Below, one piece after another: positions 51,458-60,278 of a DNA stretch of 64,000 nt. Location of the stretch: NCBI GenBank assembly GCA_002083615.1, contig MSXO01000008.1:1-64000 (forward strand). Direction: 5' to 3'. This stretch comes from Proteobacteria bacterium ST_bin11. Its GTDB lineage: Bacteria; Pseudomonadota; Gammaproteobacteria; Methylococcales; Methylomonadaceae. The position numbers and the translations under genes are program-made. How positions within the stretch are numbered: the first letter of the stretch is position 1; each line of letters starts with the position of its first letter. The notes under the pieces are model-generated. The model had not been told where the DNA came from. It did not search any database and saw only the letters and a program-made list of their open reading frames with translations.

Positions 51458-51912
51458 ATGCCTGCTGAAATCTTTCAAATTCATCGATATAGCATGGTTC
51501 GTTACCTCACCTCGGGCATAGGGCCCAAGAAAACAGCTGGCTTGGTTCTAAAGTGTTATGGTCTCCGCTTTACTAACGCCTTGCGATTTTTCATCTGGCG
51601 CTTCTGCACTAGGGAGAAAGGTTTCAGAGATTTGCCGGATATGGCGATTCAATAGTTTCAAATTGTCTGAAATATTCCTGTTTAACTGAAGCCAGGCGAA
51701 CACAGCTATTCTTGGCATGAAATGCGCTGCTACTCTGATGGTGGCGTTTACAGCGCTAGTAGGTTAAGGACTAGGCCGAGAAGACCAAACTTTTCGGAAA
51801 TGCCGATTGGTGCCCCGCCGCGTAATTAAATTTCTCGCTCCCCTGGCGAGATTTCCTTTTGTTGACATGATCGATTGGCTTTGGCTTTTCTCGGCTAACG
51901 CGCTGGTGCAGT
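51458..51912. other. Non-coding stretch
   Basis: No supported gene; the open frames here are shadows without ribosome sites. A small hairpin TCTCGC/GCGAGA (51832-51850) flanked by T/A-rich sequence may end the minus-strand gene at 51913. Confidence 0.45.
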
Positions 51913-52563
51913 TTAGGAAATGAATTTAGGATTGCCTTTCCTTGCGATCGTCTTGGTCAAAAGCACGCCGATGGCGCTACCAAATAGCAAAAATGGTGCG
52001 GGTAACGGTACTGGCTGAACCGAAGCCGACAAGGGTTTAAAAGACACTAATCTCAGCAAATCCCCGTTATCAAAATCGTTGTTAGTAGCCAAGGTAAAGT
52101 AACCGGCGCTGGTTGGCGCGTTGGAACCCTCTTTAGCATATAGGTTAAAATCGCCCGCGTCGCCGTTCCATCGTGTGCTGGTTCCCCAACCGCCGCCTTG
52201 GGTCCACTGACCAATCAATTGTTGGGTTAAATCCAGCGTTCGGCCTGCGGTATCCCAGGTAGCAAAATCGAAGTCCGTGATCTGAAAAGTGCCGTTTCCC
52301 AGTCCTCCGTTGGCGTTGTAAACTGTCAAGGTGAAGGCCTTGATAATCTCGTCACTATCCAAACTAAGGAATGTTGAGCCTGGATTGGGAAGGACTTGAT
52401 CGTCTATGCTGATCAGGCCTTGGGCCGAGGCATTGTTTCCAAATGCTAAGCCACTGTAATGCAAGCTAAAGTTAAGTATTGCCGCCTGGGCGTTGTTCAG
52501 TCCGCCGGTGAGCGTTAGTGCGATAAGACTGGATTTGACTAATTGTTTGAGCGGTATGTTCAT
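51913..52563 (-). CDS. Exported protein with VPLPA/PEP-CTERM-type sorting tail
   Basis: 216 residues from the ATG at 52563 (MNIPLKQLVKSSLIALTLTGG); the frame runs further upstream but has no signal peptide there. Mature protein starts near AILNFSLHYSG, with FQITDFDFATWD typical of the beta-rich PEP-CTERM proteins. Tail: PVPLPAPFLLFGSAIGVLLT then a basic end. No close relation to the tandem pair at 57-60 kb. Lies downstream of the di-haem cytochrome gene but is separated by a terminator. Confidence 0.85.
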   Translation of the reverse strand: MNIPLKQLVKSSLIALTLTGGLNNAQAAILNFSLHYSGLAFGNNASAQGLISIDDQVLPNPGSTFLSLDSDEIIKAFTLTVYNANGGLGNGTFQITDFDFATWDTAGRTLDLTQQLIGQWTQGGGWGTSTRWNGDAGDFNLYAKEGSNAPTSAGYFTLATNNDFDNGDLLRLVSFKPLSASVQPVPLPAPFLLFGSAIGVLLTKTIARKGNPKFIS

Positions 52564-52678
52564 AGTTGGTTTTTTTCGTATTAAATTTGGAACCACCCGT
52601 TTGATCAGCGCTTTAGGTGCCGATCTGCGTGTGGCGATAAAGTAAGCTGTTAAATTCCCGGGGGCGTCTTGCCGCAAA

Positions 52679-52694
52679 AGCAGGGATAGAGCCT
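52679..52694 (-). promoter_or_regulatory. Possible sigma-54 promoter (weak)
   Basis: On the minus strand AGGCTCTATCCCTGCT: GG and GC elements with the required 10-base gap, 115 bp upstream of the ATG at 52563. The first base and one -24 base differ from consensus, so this is tentative. Confidence 0.4.
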
Positions 52695-52745
52695 GTCAAC
52701 TGGATGCCCGTCTGCCATGCTGAGCCGCAGCGCAGATATAAATCG

Positions 52746-52782
52746 CAAAAAGGCCGGAGACAGCACAGCGCTGGCTCCGGCT
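52746..52782 (-). terminator. Terminator of the di-haem cytochrome gene
   Basis: GCCGGAG (52753-52759) pairs with CTCCGGC (52775-52781); on the minus strand a T-run (A-run at 52747-52751) follows the stem. Confidence 0.75.
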
Positions 52783-52789
52783 GCAGCAA

Positions 52790-54940
52790 TTAACCGCCGC
52801 TGACGATCATGGTGCGGGCTTGATTCTTCAGGTTTATTGCATTTCTGATTAAGTTCAAGCGATTTGGAAAAAATCTATTTGTTGCTTGCGTTTCGAAAAA
52901 TAGCGCTTGTTGCAGTTTCTCTAAGGCATCGGGATAAGGATTGATGACGGCTTCTTTGAGCACGTCAACAGCATCCTGCGTATCTGCAATTGCTAATCTC
53001 AAGGTTCTAACGCTTTGATCACCGTTCAGGCTAAGCGCTTTTTGGTCCAAAACATTGGAACTGCGGATGTTTTCCAATACATTGATCGAACGCAGGAATA
53101 ACGCTACGGCTATTACTTGCGACGAGTCCAGCCTGCCTTGGCGGTTAACTTTGCTGGAGGTAAACGCGCCTGGCGAGCTGTTAAAGGCATCGGAACTGTA
53201 AAATGCGACGCTTTCTTCTAGTGTGGTCACACTGTTGTTATGGAAAAATGGCGCAGTATCGGCCGATTCAATCACCGATGGGGTATTGAAGCGATTCAAA
53301 CCATGATGCCCGGACGGACGGGTGGTGGTGCCGGCAGCCGCAACACTGCCGTCGCTGTAACAAGTTTCGTTGAAATTCGGGCCGCAATCGGTTTGCAGTA
53401 GTTGGCCGAAACCGCCGTCATAGGCCACATTAGGATCCGCCAGATGATGAAGCTGATCGCGCATCCGCTCGACACCGGTATCGCGGGTGGGGTTAGCATT
53501 GGTGCTCGAGCTAATACCCCCAGCATTGGAATGGCAGCCATTGCAATTGCCGGTTGTGCCAAATAACACCGTGCCGTCGGCAAGTTTCGGGTTTTCTTTG
53601 GTGTTAAACAATAACAAGCCGTTCTGTACCAGCGGCGACTTGAAATACATATTCGCAAGGTTGAGCTCCTTACTCCGGCCAAGAGAGAGCATGTAGGCTT
53701 CTAACGCATCCAGTTCCGCTTCGGTTGGCATCCTAAAGTCAATGTTTTCGGCGCGAACCAGGGTTCTCGGTAAATGCTGGATGATCGCTGCCTTAGTAAA
53801 GTCTCGCAGCGATCCGCCATCGGGTGCACCGTCCCCAGACCAGCCAACCGCGTGCGTATTGGTGCCCGATTGCTGCGCGAGGGGATCGCGAGCGTTGAAA
53901 TAATCGTTATCTTGGGTAAATTCACCTTTGCTAAAACCTGGATTGATGGTCTTTTCAAAGGTCAATGTGTTGGCGATGCCCAGCAGATGCGATGAACTGC
54001 GCAGAACTGGCGGTCTATCCAAGCCATCGATATTGGTAACGAATAAGCCAAACTGTCTAAGCAATGCAGGCTTCTCCAAATCGGCCAGTAAAGGATTGGT
54101 CTCGGCGACAAATAGTGGGTCGGTTTTCGGCAGCTTGGTAATGTAAATCGGATCGATGGTGTGGTTATTGTCCGGCCTGTGGCAAGTAGCGCAGGTGCGA
54201 CCATTCCCGTTAAACGTTTCTTCAGTAAACAGCTTTTGCCCGGCGGCGATCAATTGCGTCAGTTGCTCAGGAGAGGTAGCAGCCGAGGATGTCACCGCCG
54301 CTTGCGCGGTTTTCGGTAATAAAAATTTGAACGCAATTTCGGCGGGAGCCACTTGCTCGTCTGTGGTCACGGAGCCTATGGTGGCAGCCGGCCAATAGCG
54401 TTCGGTGTAATAGAGTCGCTGCAGTAAGCTTGGCGAACCGAATAATAGGCCGCCAACGTGCGGTGTCTCGCCCGCCTTGGCAATTGCGATCGCGTCCATT
54501 GTAAAGCCGGCGAAACGGTCCCGATCCAGTTGGGTTGTCAGTAGGTGTTTGTCCTTACTGGTCGACAAGGGGCCAATTTTCACCGCTTTATCTTTTTGAT
54601 CATCAGCGGATTTGTGATTGTCCAGCAACCAAACGTCGTATCGCTCTTGATTGGATAACCCGTCGACCGCGACTTGTAATTGACCATTAATCAGATTTAG
54701 TGCCGCTTCACCACTGGCAGCGGTAAATTGCCGAGACTGCGCCCGCGAAAAACCCAAGCCGAAGCGCAAAACCTCTAGGTTTCTGTGTTGCTCGTGCGCG
54801 GTTTTCCAACGCTCATACACGCTGCTCAAGGTTTCGACATTGCCATGACCGGTATAAGCGGTTTCCGATTCGGGGGTTATTAGATAGCCCAGAGCGATTG
54901 CGGATACAAATGCCAAGGGAATTTTCAATTGTTTTTTCAT
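52790..54940 (-). CDS. Large exported di-haem cytochrome c (peroxidase/MauG-like C-terminal part)
   Basis: 716 residues from the ATG at 54940 (MKKQLKIPLAFVSAIALGY, signal peptide or anchor). Residues about 40-220 form a non-haem domain (LNGQLQVAVDGLSNQERYDVWLLDN, HVGGLLFGSPSLLQRLYY). The rest is cytochrome-like with two haem sites, CATCH in GRTCATCHRPDN and CNGCH in GNCNGCHSNAGG, and peroxidase-family stretches (PSVIESADTAPFFHNN, AFYSSD). Electron partner and substrate unknown. Neighbours are exported sorting-tail proteins, so it may work at the cell surface. Confidence 0.85.
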   Translation of the reverse strand: MKKQLKIPLAFVSAIALGYLITPESETAYTGHGNVETLSSVYERWKTAHEQHRNLEVLRFGLGFSRAQSRQFTAASGEAALNLINGQLQVAVDGLSNQERYDVWLLDNHKSADDQKDKAVKIGPLSTSKDKHLLTTQLDRDRFAGFTMDAIAIAKAGETPHVGGLLFGSPSLLQRLYYTERYWPAATIGSVTTDEQVAPAEIAFKFLLPKTAQAAVTSSAATSPEQLTQLIAAGQKLFTEETFNGNGRTCATCHRPDNNHTIDPIYITKLPKTDPLFVAETNPLLADLEKPALLRQFGLFVTNIDGLDRPPVLRSSSHLLGIANTLTFEKTINPGFSKGEFTQDNDYFNARDPLAQQSGTNTHAVGWSGDGAPDGGSLRDFTKAAIIQHLPRTLVRAENIDFRMPTEAELDALEAYMLSLGRSKELNLANMYFKSPLVQNGLLLFNTKENPKLADGTVLFGTTGNCNGCHSNAGGISSSTNANPTRDTGVERMRDQLHHLADPNVAYDGGFGQLLQTDCGPNFNETCYSDGSVAAAGTTTRPSGHHGLNRFNTPSVIESADTAPFFHNNSVTTLEESVAFYSSDAFNSSPGAFTSSKVNRQGRLDSSQVIAVALFLRSINVLENIRSSNVLDQKALSLNGDQSVRTLRLAIADTQDAVDVLKEAVINPYPDALEKLQQALFFETQATNRFFPNRLNLIRNAINLKNQARTMIVSGG

Positions 54941-55157
54941 GCTTATAATCCTGGGTTGAGCTAAATAAGGCTGATGCGACGGACAACGACGGGATTTGAT
55001 AGAAAGCACGGTTCCGGATGTTTCTGATCATGGTAACCAATTGAATTGTGTTCCTGCGCAGCATCACCCTCACAAAAGCAATAGCCATGCCGAATTCTGG
55101 CTTTTGGGGTTATAATCAAAAAAGCCAATATAAATCAACAATTAAGATATTTTATGT

Positions 55158-55173
55158 GGCGTATTTATCACCA
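55158..55173 (-). promoter_or_regulatory. Possible sigma-54 promoter (weak) for the cytochrome gene
   Basis: Minus-strand TGGTGATAAATACGCC: GG and GC with a 10-base gap, about 220 bp upstream of the ATG at 54940. The -12 part deviates from TTGC, so confidence is low, but the distance resembles that of the two better sites at 58.5 and 60.0 kb. Confidence 0.35.
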
Positions 55174-55260
55174 GGGATCATACTTGCGAGGATCGCTAGA
55201 CGAATTTTTCGTTAAGTCAAGATTTTAACTTACGGGTAAATAGGTGATATGCCGCTTCTA

Positions 55261-55276
55261 TGTGTTAAATGACACA
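55261..55276. promoter_or_regulatory. Palindromic motif TGTG-N-TAAATGA-N-AC (copy 1)
   Basis: TGTGTTAAATGACACA, an inverted repeat TGTGT/ACACA. Almost identical to the copy at 58521. Candidate binding site of a sigma-54 activator such as a PrsR-type regulator; the binding protein is inferred. Confidence 0.45.
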
Positions 55277-55661
55277 GTTATTGAGAAGGCTAGCGGTTTC
55301 AGCTGATAAAGTTTTCGATAAACCGCATTTTTTCAGAGCGTCGTTCGGAAACTGTGTTCGAAGGGCACATTGCTGCACAATTTCTGTGGTTATCAGGCAC
55401 GCATTGCACTCGGAAAACTCGTAATGAACTTTCTAGGTTTTCGAAACTAGGTTATTTCCCTTATTTTCTGAGTATTGAGAGGCTTCGGTCACGCTGAGTG
55501 GACTTTGGGGAAGGCAGGATTAGTAGTCATGTTTTTAGTGGCTAAATGCGCTTGCTAAGGGTAAGTCAGGTTTAATAGGCATTCACCCAGCAACGCCGGC
55601 TAAATTAAACTACCGACCCGTTGGCCCTTCAAGTTAATCTGGGCCATAGCTCTCTGAGGGT

Positions 55662-57191
55662 TTAATTTTCGTAGCCAAACTCGTCTATGAATGTTTGCAA
55701 TTCCGGCAAAATGCTTGAGTACTCCGCCTGGTAATAACGCCAGCGTCCCACTGAGGAAGAGTACAAGGGCTGGGCAACCTGGCTGAAACTGGGGCTGGCT
55801 ATAAACTTACCTGCTGCATGCTTATGAAAATCGGCTACCTCCGGGTGCCATTCCAGGCCAATAAAATCAAACACTTTACGGAACGCCGCTTCAAAATCAA
55901 ACACGGCATCTTCATAGCGGAATTCAATATGCTGCATCGAGAGTTTGGGCTTAACCGTTTCCCACCACTGCATGACTTGCGCATAAAACTGCGCGGTGCT
56001 GGCCCAGGTCAGAAGGTGCACGGTTGACGGAGTGGGGGTCATGGTTTGCATAAAGCAGCTTAAGCAGACATCGCGCGGATCGCGCAACAAAAATACCAGT
56101 TTGGCATCTGGAAACAGGCAGTTGATGAGGCCTAAATCGATGCTGTTCATGGTAGTCTTATCCAAAAACAAGCGCGAATCCAGAACGTCGCCAAACAGGG
56201 CTTTAGCTCGTTGCCAATAAAAAGCCCGTAAATGCAAAACTCCGTCCAGGTCGAGTTGCCGCAACATCTGTGGAATGCTGCCCTGATCGTTAAACAGACG
56301 TTGCAACTCCCGCACCACGGACACGACCAAATCCGTTTCGTCAGCCACGAATACGCGAGGATGAGCGCCCAAGACTTCCTGTGTCAAGGTGGTGCCAGTA
56401 CGCATAAAACCCAGCAAAAACACCGGGGCCGGCTGATCTGCGGGAAACACTGTATTTTTCCAACGCCCCAGCAGTTCGCTGTCAAATTCAGCGACATTGG
56501 TTTTTAACATATTGGGCACCAGTTGCGCGTCCTGTTGCTGCACTTCCGGAAGTCTGGGCGCAACCTCGCCGGCGGCATGCAGATGCTTGAACACTTGATC
56601 GTATATACCCAGCTTATCCAGCACCCGTGCCAGTTCTTTATGGGCGCGAAATTTCTCTTCCGGCTTGAGTATCGAGGTGTTTAGGGTTTTTTCCAAACGC
56701 TGCCGTGCACTGTCCAAGTCGCCGCTCGTAATTTCTAGCGTCGCTACCAAGATATTCAACATGGCGTTGTCGGGAGCGAGACGCAGCGCCTGCTTGCCGG
56801 CTGCTAAAGCCGATTTTTTTTGATTGAGACGGGAGTGAGATAGAGCCAGTAACTGAAAGCCGCGCGCATAGCTGGGATTGATTTGCACCGCAAGTTTGCA
56901 AAGCTCGGTAGCGCCGTGATAATCGTTCCAATATTGCAACTGGTCGGCCAGATCGACGACCAATTTTACATCGCGGTTTTTACGGGCTTTCTTAGCTAAT
57001 AACTGGCCGGATTGTTTTAAATGGATCAGGCCTTCCTCGCGATAGCCCTGCCAGCATAAAGCCTGCCCCAAACAGGCTAATATCTGTGCGTCCTTGGGAG
57101 ACTCTTTGGCGGCTTGGGTAAACCAGCGCACGGCTTCGGGTAGGTTTTTTTGGTGAATGGCGGCCTGTCCCAGGCGCATGGCTTCGCTCAT
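55662..57191 (-). CDS. TPR-containing sulfotransferase
   Basis: 509 residues. The N-terminal half (about 1-215) is TPR repeats (LPEAVRWFTQAAKESPKDAQ and so on). The C-terminal half is a PAPS-dependent sulfotransferase: the 5'-phosphosulfate loop is FLLGFMRTGTTLTQEVLGAH, and the 3'-phosphate site is in LVFLLRDPRDVCLSCF. No signal peptide, so cytoplasmic. It could sulfate a surface glycan, peptide or lipid, which would fit among sorting-tail proteins, but the acceptor is not known. Confidence 0.9.
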   Translation of the reverse strand: MSEAMRLGQAAIHQKNLPEAVRWFTQAAKESPKDAQILACLGQALCWQGYREEGLIHLKQSGQLLAKKARKNRDVKLVVDLADQLQYWNDYHGATELCKLAVQINPSYARGFQLLALSHSRLNQKKSALAAGKQALRLAPDNAMLNILVATLEITSGDLDSARQRLEKTLNTSILKPEEKFRAHKELARVLDKLGIYDQVFKHLHAAGEVAPRLPEVQQQDAQLVPNMLKTNVAEFDSELLGRWKNTVFPADQPAPVFLLGFMRTGTTLTQEVLGAHPRVFVADETDLVVSVVRELQRLFNDQGSIPQMLRQLDLDGVLHLRAFYWQRAKALFGDVLDSRLFLDKTTMNSIDLGLINCLFPDAKLVFLLRDPRDVCLSCFMQTMTPTPSTVHLLTWASTAQFYAQVMQWWETVKPKLSMQHIEFRYEDAVFDFEAAFRKVFDFIGLEWHPEVADFHKHAAGKFIASPSFSQVAQPLYSSSVGRWRYYQAEYSSILPELQTFIDEFGYEN

Positions 57192-57251
57192 GAGTGTTTA
57201 TTTTTGGTTAAGGTAAGAATTGACAGCATTTTACTGGCTAAGTCCAGGAAA

Positions 57252-57292
57252 AGAAAAACCCGCGGCTACGGTAGGAGTTATAGGGCGGGTTT
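57252..57292 (-). terminator. Terminator of the downstream copy of the tandem pair
   Basis: AAACCCGC (57256-57263) pairs with GCGGGTTT (57285-57292); on the minus strand a T-run follows. The same element, slightly changed, follows the other copy at 58731-58767. Confidence 0.75.
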
Positions 57293-57331
57293 AGAGTTTG
57301 CCGTCATCCAGGACAGCCTTGCGTAAAAAAA

Positions 57332-58261
57332 TTACATGGCGATGCGTTTGCGGCGAGCGACGCCAACAAAGCCCGCTAAAGCGCTACCGAATAACCAGAC
57401 AGCCCCAGGAACGGGTACTTGCGAAACGGTTAATCGGTAGCCGTCTGTGGTTTCAACCCAACTTCCATTTCGGTAGCCGCCGATGGCAACGGTATAGATT
57501 TGATCAGCAGCGGCCTGGAAACTGATGGTGTTGATATTGCTGGGATTGGTCCCACCGATACTGTAGGCAACGATATCGCTGATGGTGAAGGTTGTGCCGC
57601 CACGAATAAGACTGTTATTGGTGAGACCAGTAGTGTTATTGCCAGTATTCCAGTTGCCATAGTGGTTGTAGTCGCTGTTAGTGCTCATGCCTTTAAATAT
57701 CGTGAAGGCGAAATTCGTATCGCTTTCCAGGATGCCTTGTGCGCTGAGGGTGACCAAACCGCTGATGTCGGATTTGAAGAGTCCGACATCAAGGTCATGG
57801 CGCCTGCCGGCAGCGCCAGGGTGTAAATTGACATCGCTCCAGGCGCCTCTGGCGGTGTCGATGTCGGCATAAACGCCGTAGCGGGCGAATGAATCAAACG
57901 TTGATATTTCACCTGTGCCGCCACCCTTGACTTGCACGGCCCAGTTCAGATGCGGTGCTGTGTAACCAAAGGGGGTGTGGTTTGTACCGGTAGTGCCAGC
58001 CCATTTAGCGACGGTATTGGTTGGATCGCCGGCTGGATACAAGTCGCCATAAATCCAGCCATCGGTGTTGCCGCGATACAGATCCCAGGCCCCGCCCGTT
58101 GTAGGATCGGTGGTGTTGGTACTATTATCGGCAGCGCCTGCTGTGGTCAAGTTGTACATGGTAGTCACGCCGGCAGACGCATCGGTTATGGCGCCAGCAC
58201 TTAGCGCAACGCCGGCCAATGCATGAGCGATCGCTTTGGAAAGTTTGGTTCTAACGTTCAT
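57332..58261 (-). CDS. PEP-CTERM-type exported protein, copy A of a tandem pair
   Basis: 309 residues. Signal peptide with LSKAIAHALAGVALSAGAI, mature part beginning near ASAGVTTMYNLTTAG. Beta-rich core with NTDGWIYGDLYPAGDPTNTVAKWAG, GEISTFDSFARYGVYADIDTARGAW and DQIYTVAIGGYRNGSWVETTDGYRLTV. Sorting tail VPVPGAVWLFGSALAGFVGVARRKR, which meets the PEP-CTERM pattern (P-x-P motif, helix, basic end). Very similar to 58811-59770. Sigma-54 promoter 195 bp upstream. Confidence 0.9.
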   Translation of the reverse strand: MNVRTKLSKAIAHALAGVALSAGAITDASAGVTTMYNLTTAGAADNSTNTTDPTTGGAWDLYRGNTDGWIYGDLYPAGDPTNTVAKWAGTTGTNHTPFGYTAPHLNWAVQVKGGGTGEISTFDSFARYGVYADIDTARGAWSDVNLHPGAAGRRHDLDVGLFKSDISGLVTLSAQGILESDTNFAFTIFKGMSTNSDYNHYGNWNTGNNTTGLTNNSLIRGGTTFTISDIVAYSIGGTNPSNINTISFQAAADQIYTVAIGGYRNGSWVETTDGYRLTVSQVPVPGAVWLFGSALAGFVGVARRKRIAM

Positions 58262-58455
58262 GTAAAAAATTCCTTATTCGTAAATGATTGAACAAAATTT
58301 TGGCTAGTAGCTGATTCAGTGTTCTGACCCAATGCGCTTGCGTAACAGGTGGTTTGGTTTTACCGGGGCAAACCCAAGACCTTTCGAAACTACTTCACTG
58401 CGGGGCAACTTCGGCACTTCCAGACATTCAATGAGTTAGAACACGACTTCCAATA

Positions 58456-58471
58456 AGCAACAATAGCGCCA
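58456..58471 (-). promoter_or_regulatory. Sigma-54 promoter of copy A
   Basis: Minus-strand TGGCGCTATTGTTGCT: agrees with TGGCAC-N5-TTGCW at all but one position, GG-N10-GC spacing exact. 195 bp upstream of the ATG at 58261. Confidence 0.8.
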
Positions 58472-58520
58472 ATAAATAAATGATTATAATCAATAATATA
58501 GAGTTTTTTCAATAGGAAGC

Positions 58521-58536
58521 TGTGGTAAATGACACG
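58521..58536. promoter_or_regulatory. Palindromic motif TGTG-N-TAAATGA-N-AC (copy 2)
   Basis: TGTGGTAAATGACACG, 50 bp upstream of the -24 element of the copy A promoter, where an activator of sigma-54 would bind. 14 of 16 bases match the copy at 55261. Confidence 0.5.
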
Positions 58537-58730
58537 AATAAACGGCCATATGCCTCAGTGGCTGAAACTTTAGGTGCCGTTAAAACATGCAACATGAGGG
58601 GGCGAGCAAAATGCGCTAGCGGGCCGATCGCTTGTCGTTGACTTTTCCATCGGGGGTGCAGGTCATTTCGCTCTGAATCGATGATATGCAAATTGGCCAT
58701 ATTCAGGCCTAATTCTGTATGGAAAACGAG

Positions 58731-58767
58731 AAAGACCCGCAGCTACGGTAGGAGGTGCAGTGCGGGT
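58731..58767 (-). terminator. Terminator of copy B
   Basis: ACCCGC (58735-58740) pairs with GCGGGT (58762-58767); the T-rich stretch after it on the minus strand is short and interrupted. Confidence 0.55.
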
Positions 58768-58810
58768 TATAGAGTTTGCCGTCATCCTTGACAGCCTTGC
58801 AAGACAAAGA

Positions 58811-59770
58811 TTAAGCCGCGTGAGGTCTGCGGCGCTTTAAGCCAACCAAGCCTACTAGGGCACTGCCGAATAGCCAAATGGCACCTGGAACGGGTACTTG
58901 AGATACTGTCAGCTTGTAGCCGTCGACAGTCTCGCCCCAACTACCGTTTCGATAACCACCCAGAACGATGGTATAGATTTGACCCGCTTCTGCATTAAAG
59001 GTGATGTTGTTGAGATTGCTCGGGCTTCCACCGCCGATGCTATAAGCCACAATTTGACCAATCGCGGTTTGAGGGCCAGCGCCGTCAGGATCGAAGTTAG
59101 TGAAGCCGCCTGGCAAAGATGCAGAAGTTAAGCCCGAAGCGTTATTGTTAGCGTTCCAAGCGCCGTGATGGTTATAGCTTGAGTTGGAACTCATACCTTT
59201 GAAAATTGTAAAGCCGAAATTGGTGCCGTTTTGTAGGATACCCTGTGCGCTTAGACTGACAGTGCCAGAAGTATCAGATTTGAATAAACCAAATTCGAGG
59301 TCATGGCGCCAGCCTCCAGCGCCAGTTAATGCATTGTCGCTCCAGGCGCCTTTAGCTGTGTCAATGTCGGCGTAAACCTCGTAGCGGTTAAATGAATCAA
59401 AAGTTGATATTTCCCCTGTACCGCCATTGCCGCCGGTAATTTCAACCGCCCAATTTAAATGCGGGGCAGCGTAACCGAAGGGGGTGTGGTTTGAGCCTGT
59501 GGTGCCTGCCCACTTAGCAACAGTATTCGTTGGGTCGCCGGCCGATTCAGTGAATCCATATATCCAGCCATCGGTGTTACCGCCATGTAATGCCCAGGTA
59601 CCTCCTGTCGTAGGGTTGGTCGTGTTGTTGCTGTTATCCGCAGCGCCTGCAGTGGTCAGGTTGTACATGGTGGTGACGCTGGCAGAAGCATTGGTGATTG
59701 CGCCGGCACTCAGCGCAACGCCTGCCAGTGCGTAAGCTATGGCTTTGGAAAGAGTTTTTTGTTGCAACAT
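58811..59770 (-). CDS. PEP-CTERM-type exported protein, copy B of a tandem pair
   Basis: 319 residues from the ATG at 59770 (MLQQKTLSKAIAYALAGVAL); the longer frame to 59815 lacks support. Same plan as copy A: signal peptide, ASVTTMYNLTTAGAADN, NTDGWIYGFTESAGDPTNT, GEISTFDSFNRYEVYADIDTAKGAW, and tail VPVPGAIWLFGSALVGLVGLKRRR. Copy B has extra glycine-rich residues in the middle (GGNGGTGEI, GGFTNFDPDGAGPQ). Sigma-54 promoter 193 bp upstream. Confidence 0.9.
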   Translation of the reverse strand: MLQQKTLSKAIAYALAGVALSAGAITNASASVTTMYNLTTAGAADNSNNTTNPTTGGTWALHGGNTDGWIYGFTESAGDPTNTVAKWAGTTGSNHTPFGYAAPHLNWAVEITGGNGGTGEISTFDSFNRYEVYADIDTAKGAWSDNALTGAGGWRHDLEFGLFKSDTSGTVSLSAQGILQNGTNFGFTIFKGMSSNSSYNHHGAWNANNNASGLTSASLPGGFTNFDPDGAGPQTAIGQIVAYSIGGGSPSNLNNITFNAEAGQIYTIVLGGYRNGSWGETVDGYKLTVSQVPVPGAIWLFGSALVGLVGLKRRRPHAA

Positions 59771-59962
59771 AAATTGTTCAGCCTCGTGAGTAAAGTTCAA
59801 CGCGATTCCATTCACTAAATCTTTAGTGGATTTGCATTGTCAATTTTTAAAAAAACGATTGGAGAGATGCACGTCATGGCCCAAAAATGAAATTCCGTTT
59901 CATCTATTACGCAAAAGACTACAAGAGTCTGTTTGCCCTATGATTCAGCGCAATTTGATAAA

Positions 59963-59978
59963 AGCATAAGTCGTGCCA
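59963..59978 (-). promoter_or_regulatory. Sigma-54 promoter of copy B
   Basis: Minus-strand TGGCACGACTTATGCT: -24 element perfect, -12 element ATGCT, GG-N10-GC spacing exact. 193 bp upstream of the ATG at 59770. Confidence 0.8.
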
Positions 59979-60018
59979 TATCAATAGTTCTGTCAAAAAA
60001 GGGGGAAGGGGGTGAGCG

Positions 60019-60034
60019 TGTGAAAAATGAAACG
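60019..60034. promoter_or_regulatory. Palindromic motif variant (copy 3)
   Basis: TGTGAAAAATGAAACG, 40 bp upstream of the copy B -24 element; shares TGTG and AAATGA-N-AC with the other copies. The shift of about 10 bp relative to copy A's site is close to one helical turn. Confidence 0.4.
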
Positions 60035-60262
60035 GGGGTATAGTCGGCCCTAATAAAATTGGCGAAATTTCAATTATTTTCTGAAGTTGATGCTAACTGT
60101 ATGAAATTGATAAATATATTAGGAGTATTCCGTATGTGATCTTACTGATCACTTGTCTGACGCCGTTAAGCATTAGTTTCCAGAATGTTGATGGTTAGCA
60201 TTGATGATTTGAGCCTAGCTGCTTGTTTGCTTTAGCAAAAGGTGTGTCCAATAGAATTAAAC

Positions 60263-60278
60263 TATGTCAAATGACTCG
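60263..60278. promoter_or_regulatory. Palindromic motif variant (copy 4, distal)
   Basis: TATGTCAAATGACTCG, about 285 bp upstream of the copy B promoter. Shares the CAAATGAC core; could be a distal activator site or chance. Confidence 0.3.

Larger units (their letters stand above)
54941..55661. other. Non-coding stretch upstream of the di-haem cytochrome gene
   Basis: 721 bases without a supported gene. It contains a palindromic motif at 55261-55276 and a weak sigma-54-like site at 55158-55173 (both listed), and is otherwise AT-rich. Confidence 0.5.
58262..58810. other. Inter-unit non-coding stretch
   Basis: Holds the promoter of copy A (58456-58471), the palindromic motif (58521-58536) and the terminator of copy B (58731-58767). 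The minus-strand frame at 58509-58700 has no support. Confidence 0.6.
57252..59770 (-). repeat. Tandem duplication of a PEP-CTERM gene unit
   Basis: Two units, gene plus terminator, lie head to tail: 57252-58261 and 58731-59770. The proteins share most residues, and so does the non-coding terminator block (both have AGAGTTTGCCGTCATCC and GACAGCCTTGC right after the stop). Promoter elements also lie at matching distances (195 and 193 bp upstream of the starts). A duplication that included the flanks explains this. Confidence 0.85.

Noticed and set aside
51428..51655. 75-codon open frame after the terminator at 51421
   Set aside because: It begins inside the terminator stem and has no ribosome site or homology I recognise.
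58509..58700. 63-codon minus-strand frame between the tandem PEP-CTERM genes
   Set aside because: It covers the palindromic motif region, has no ribosome site and no counterpart upstream of copy B.
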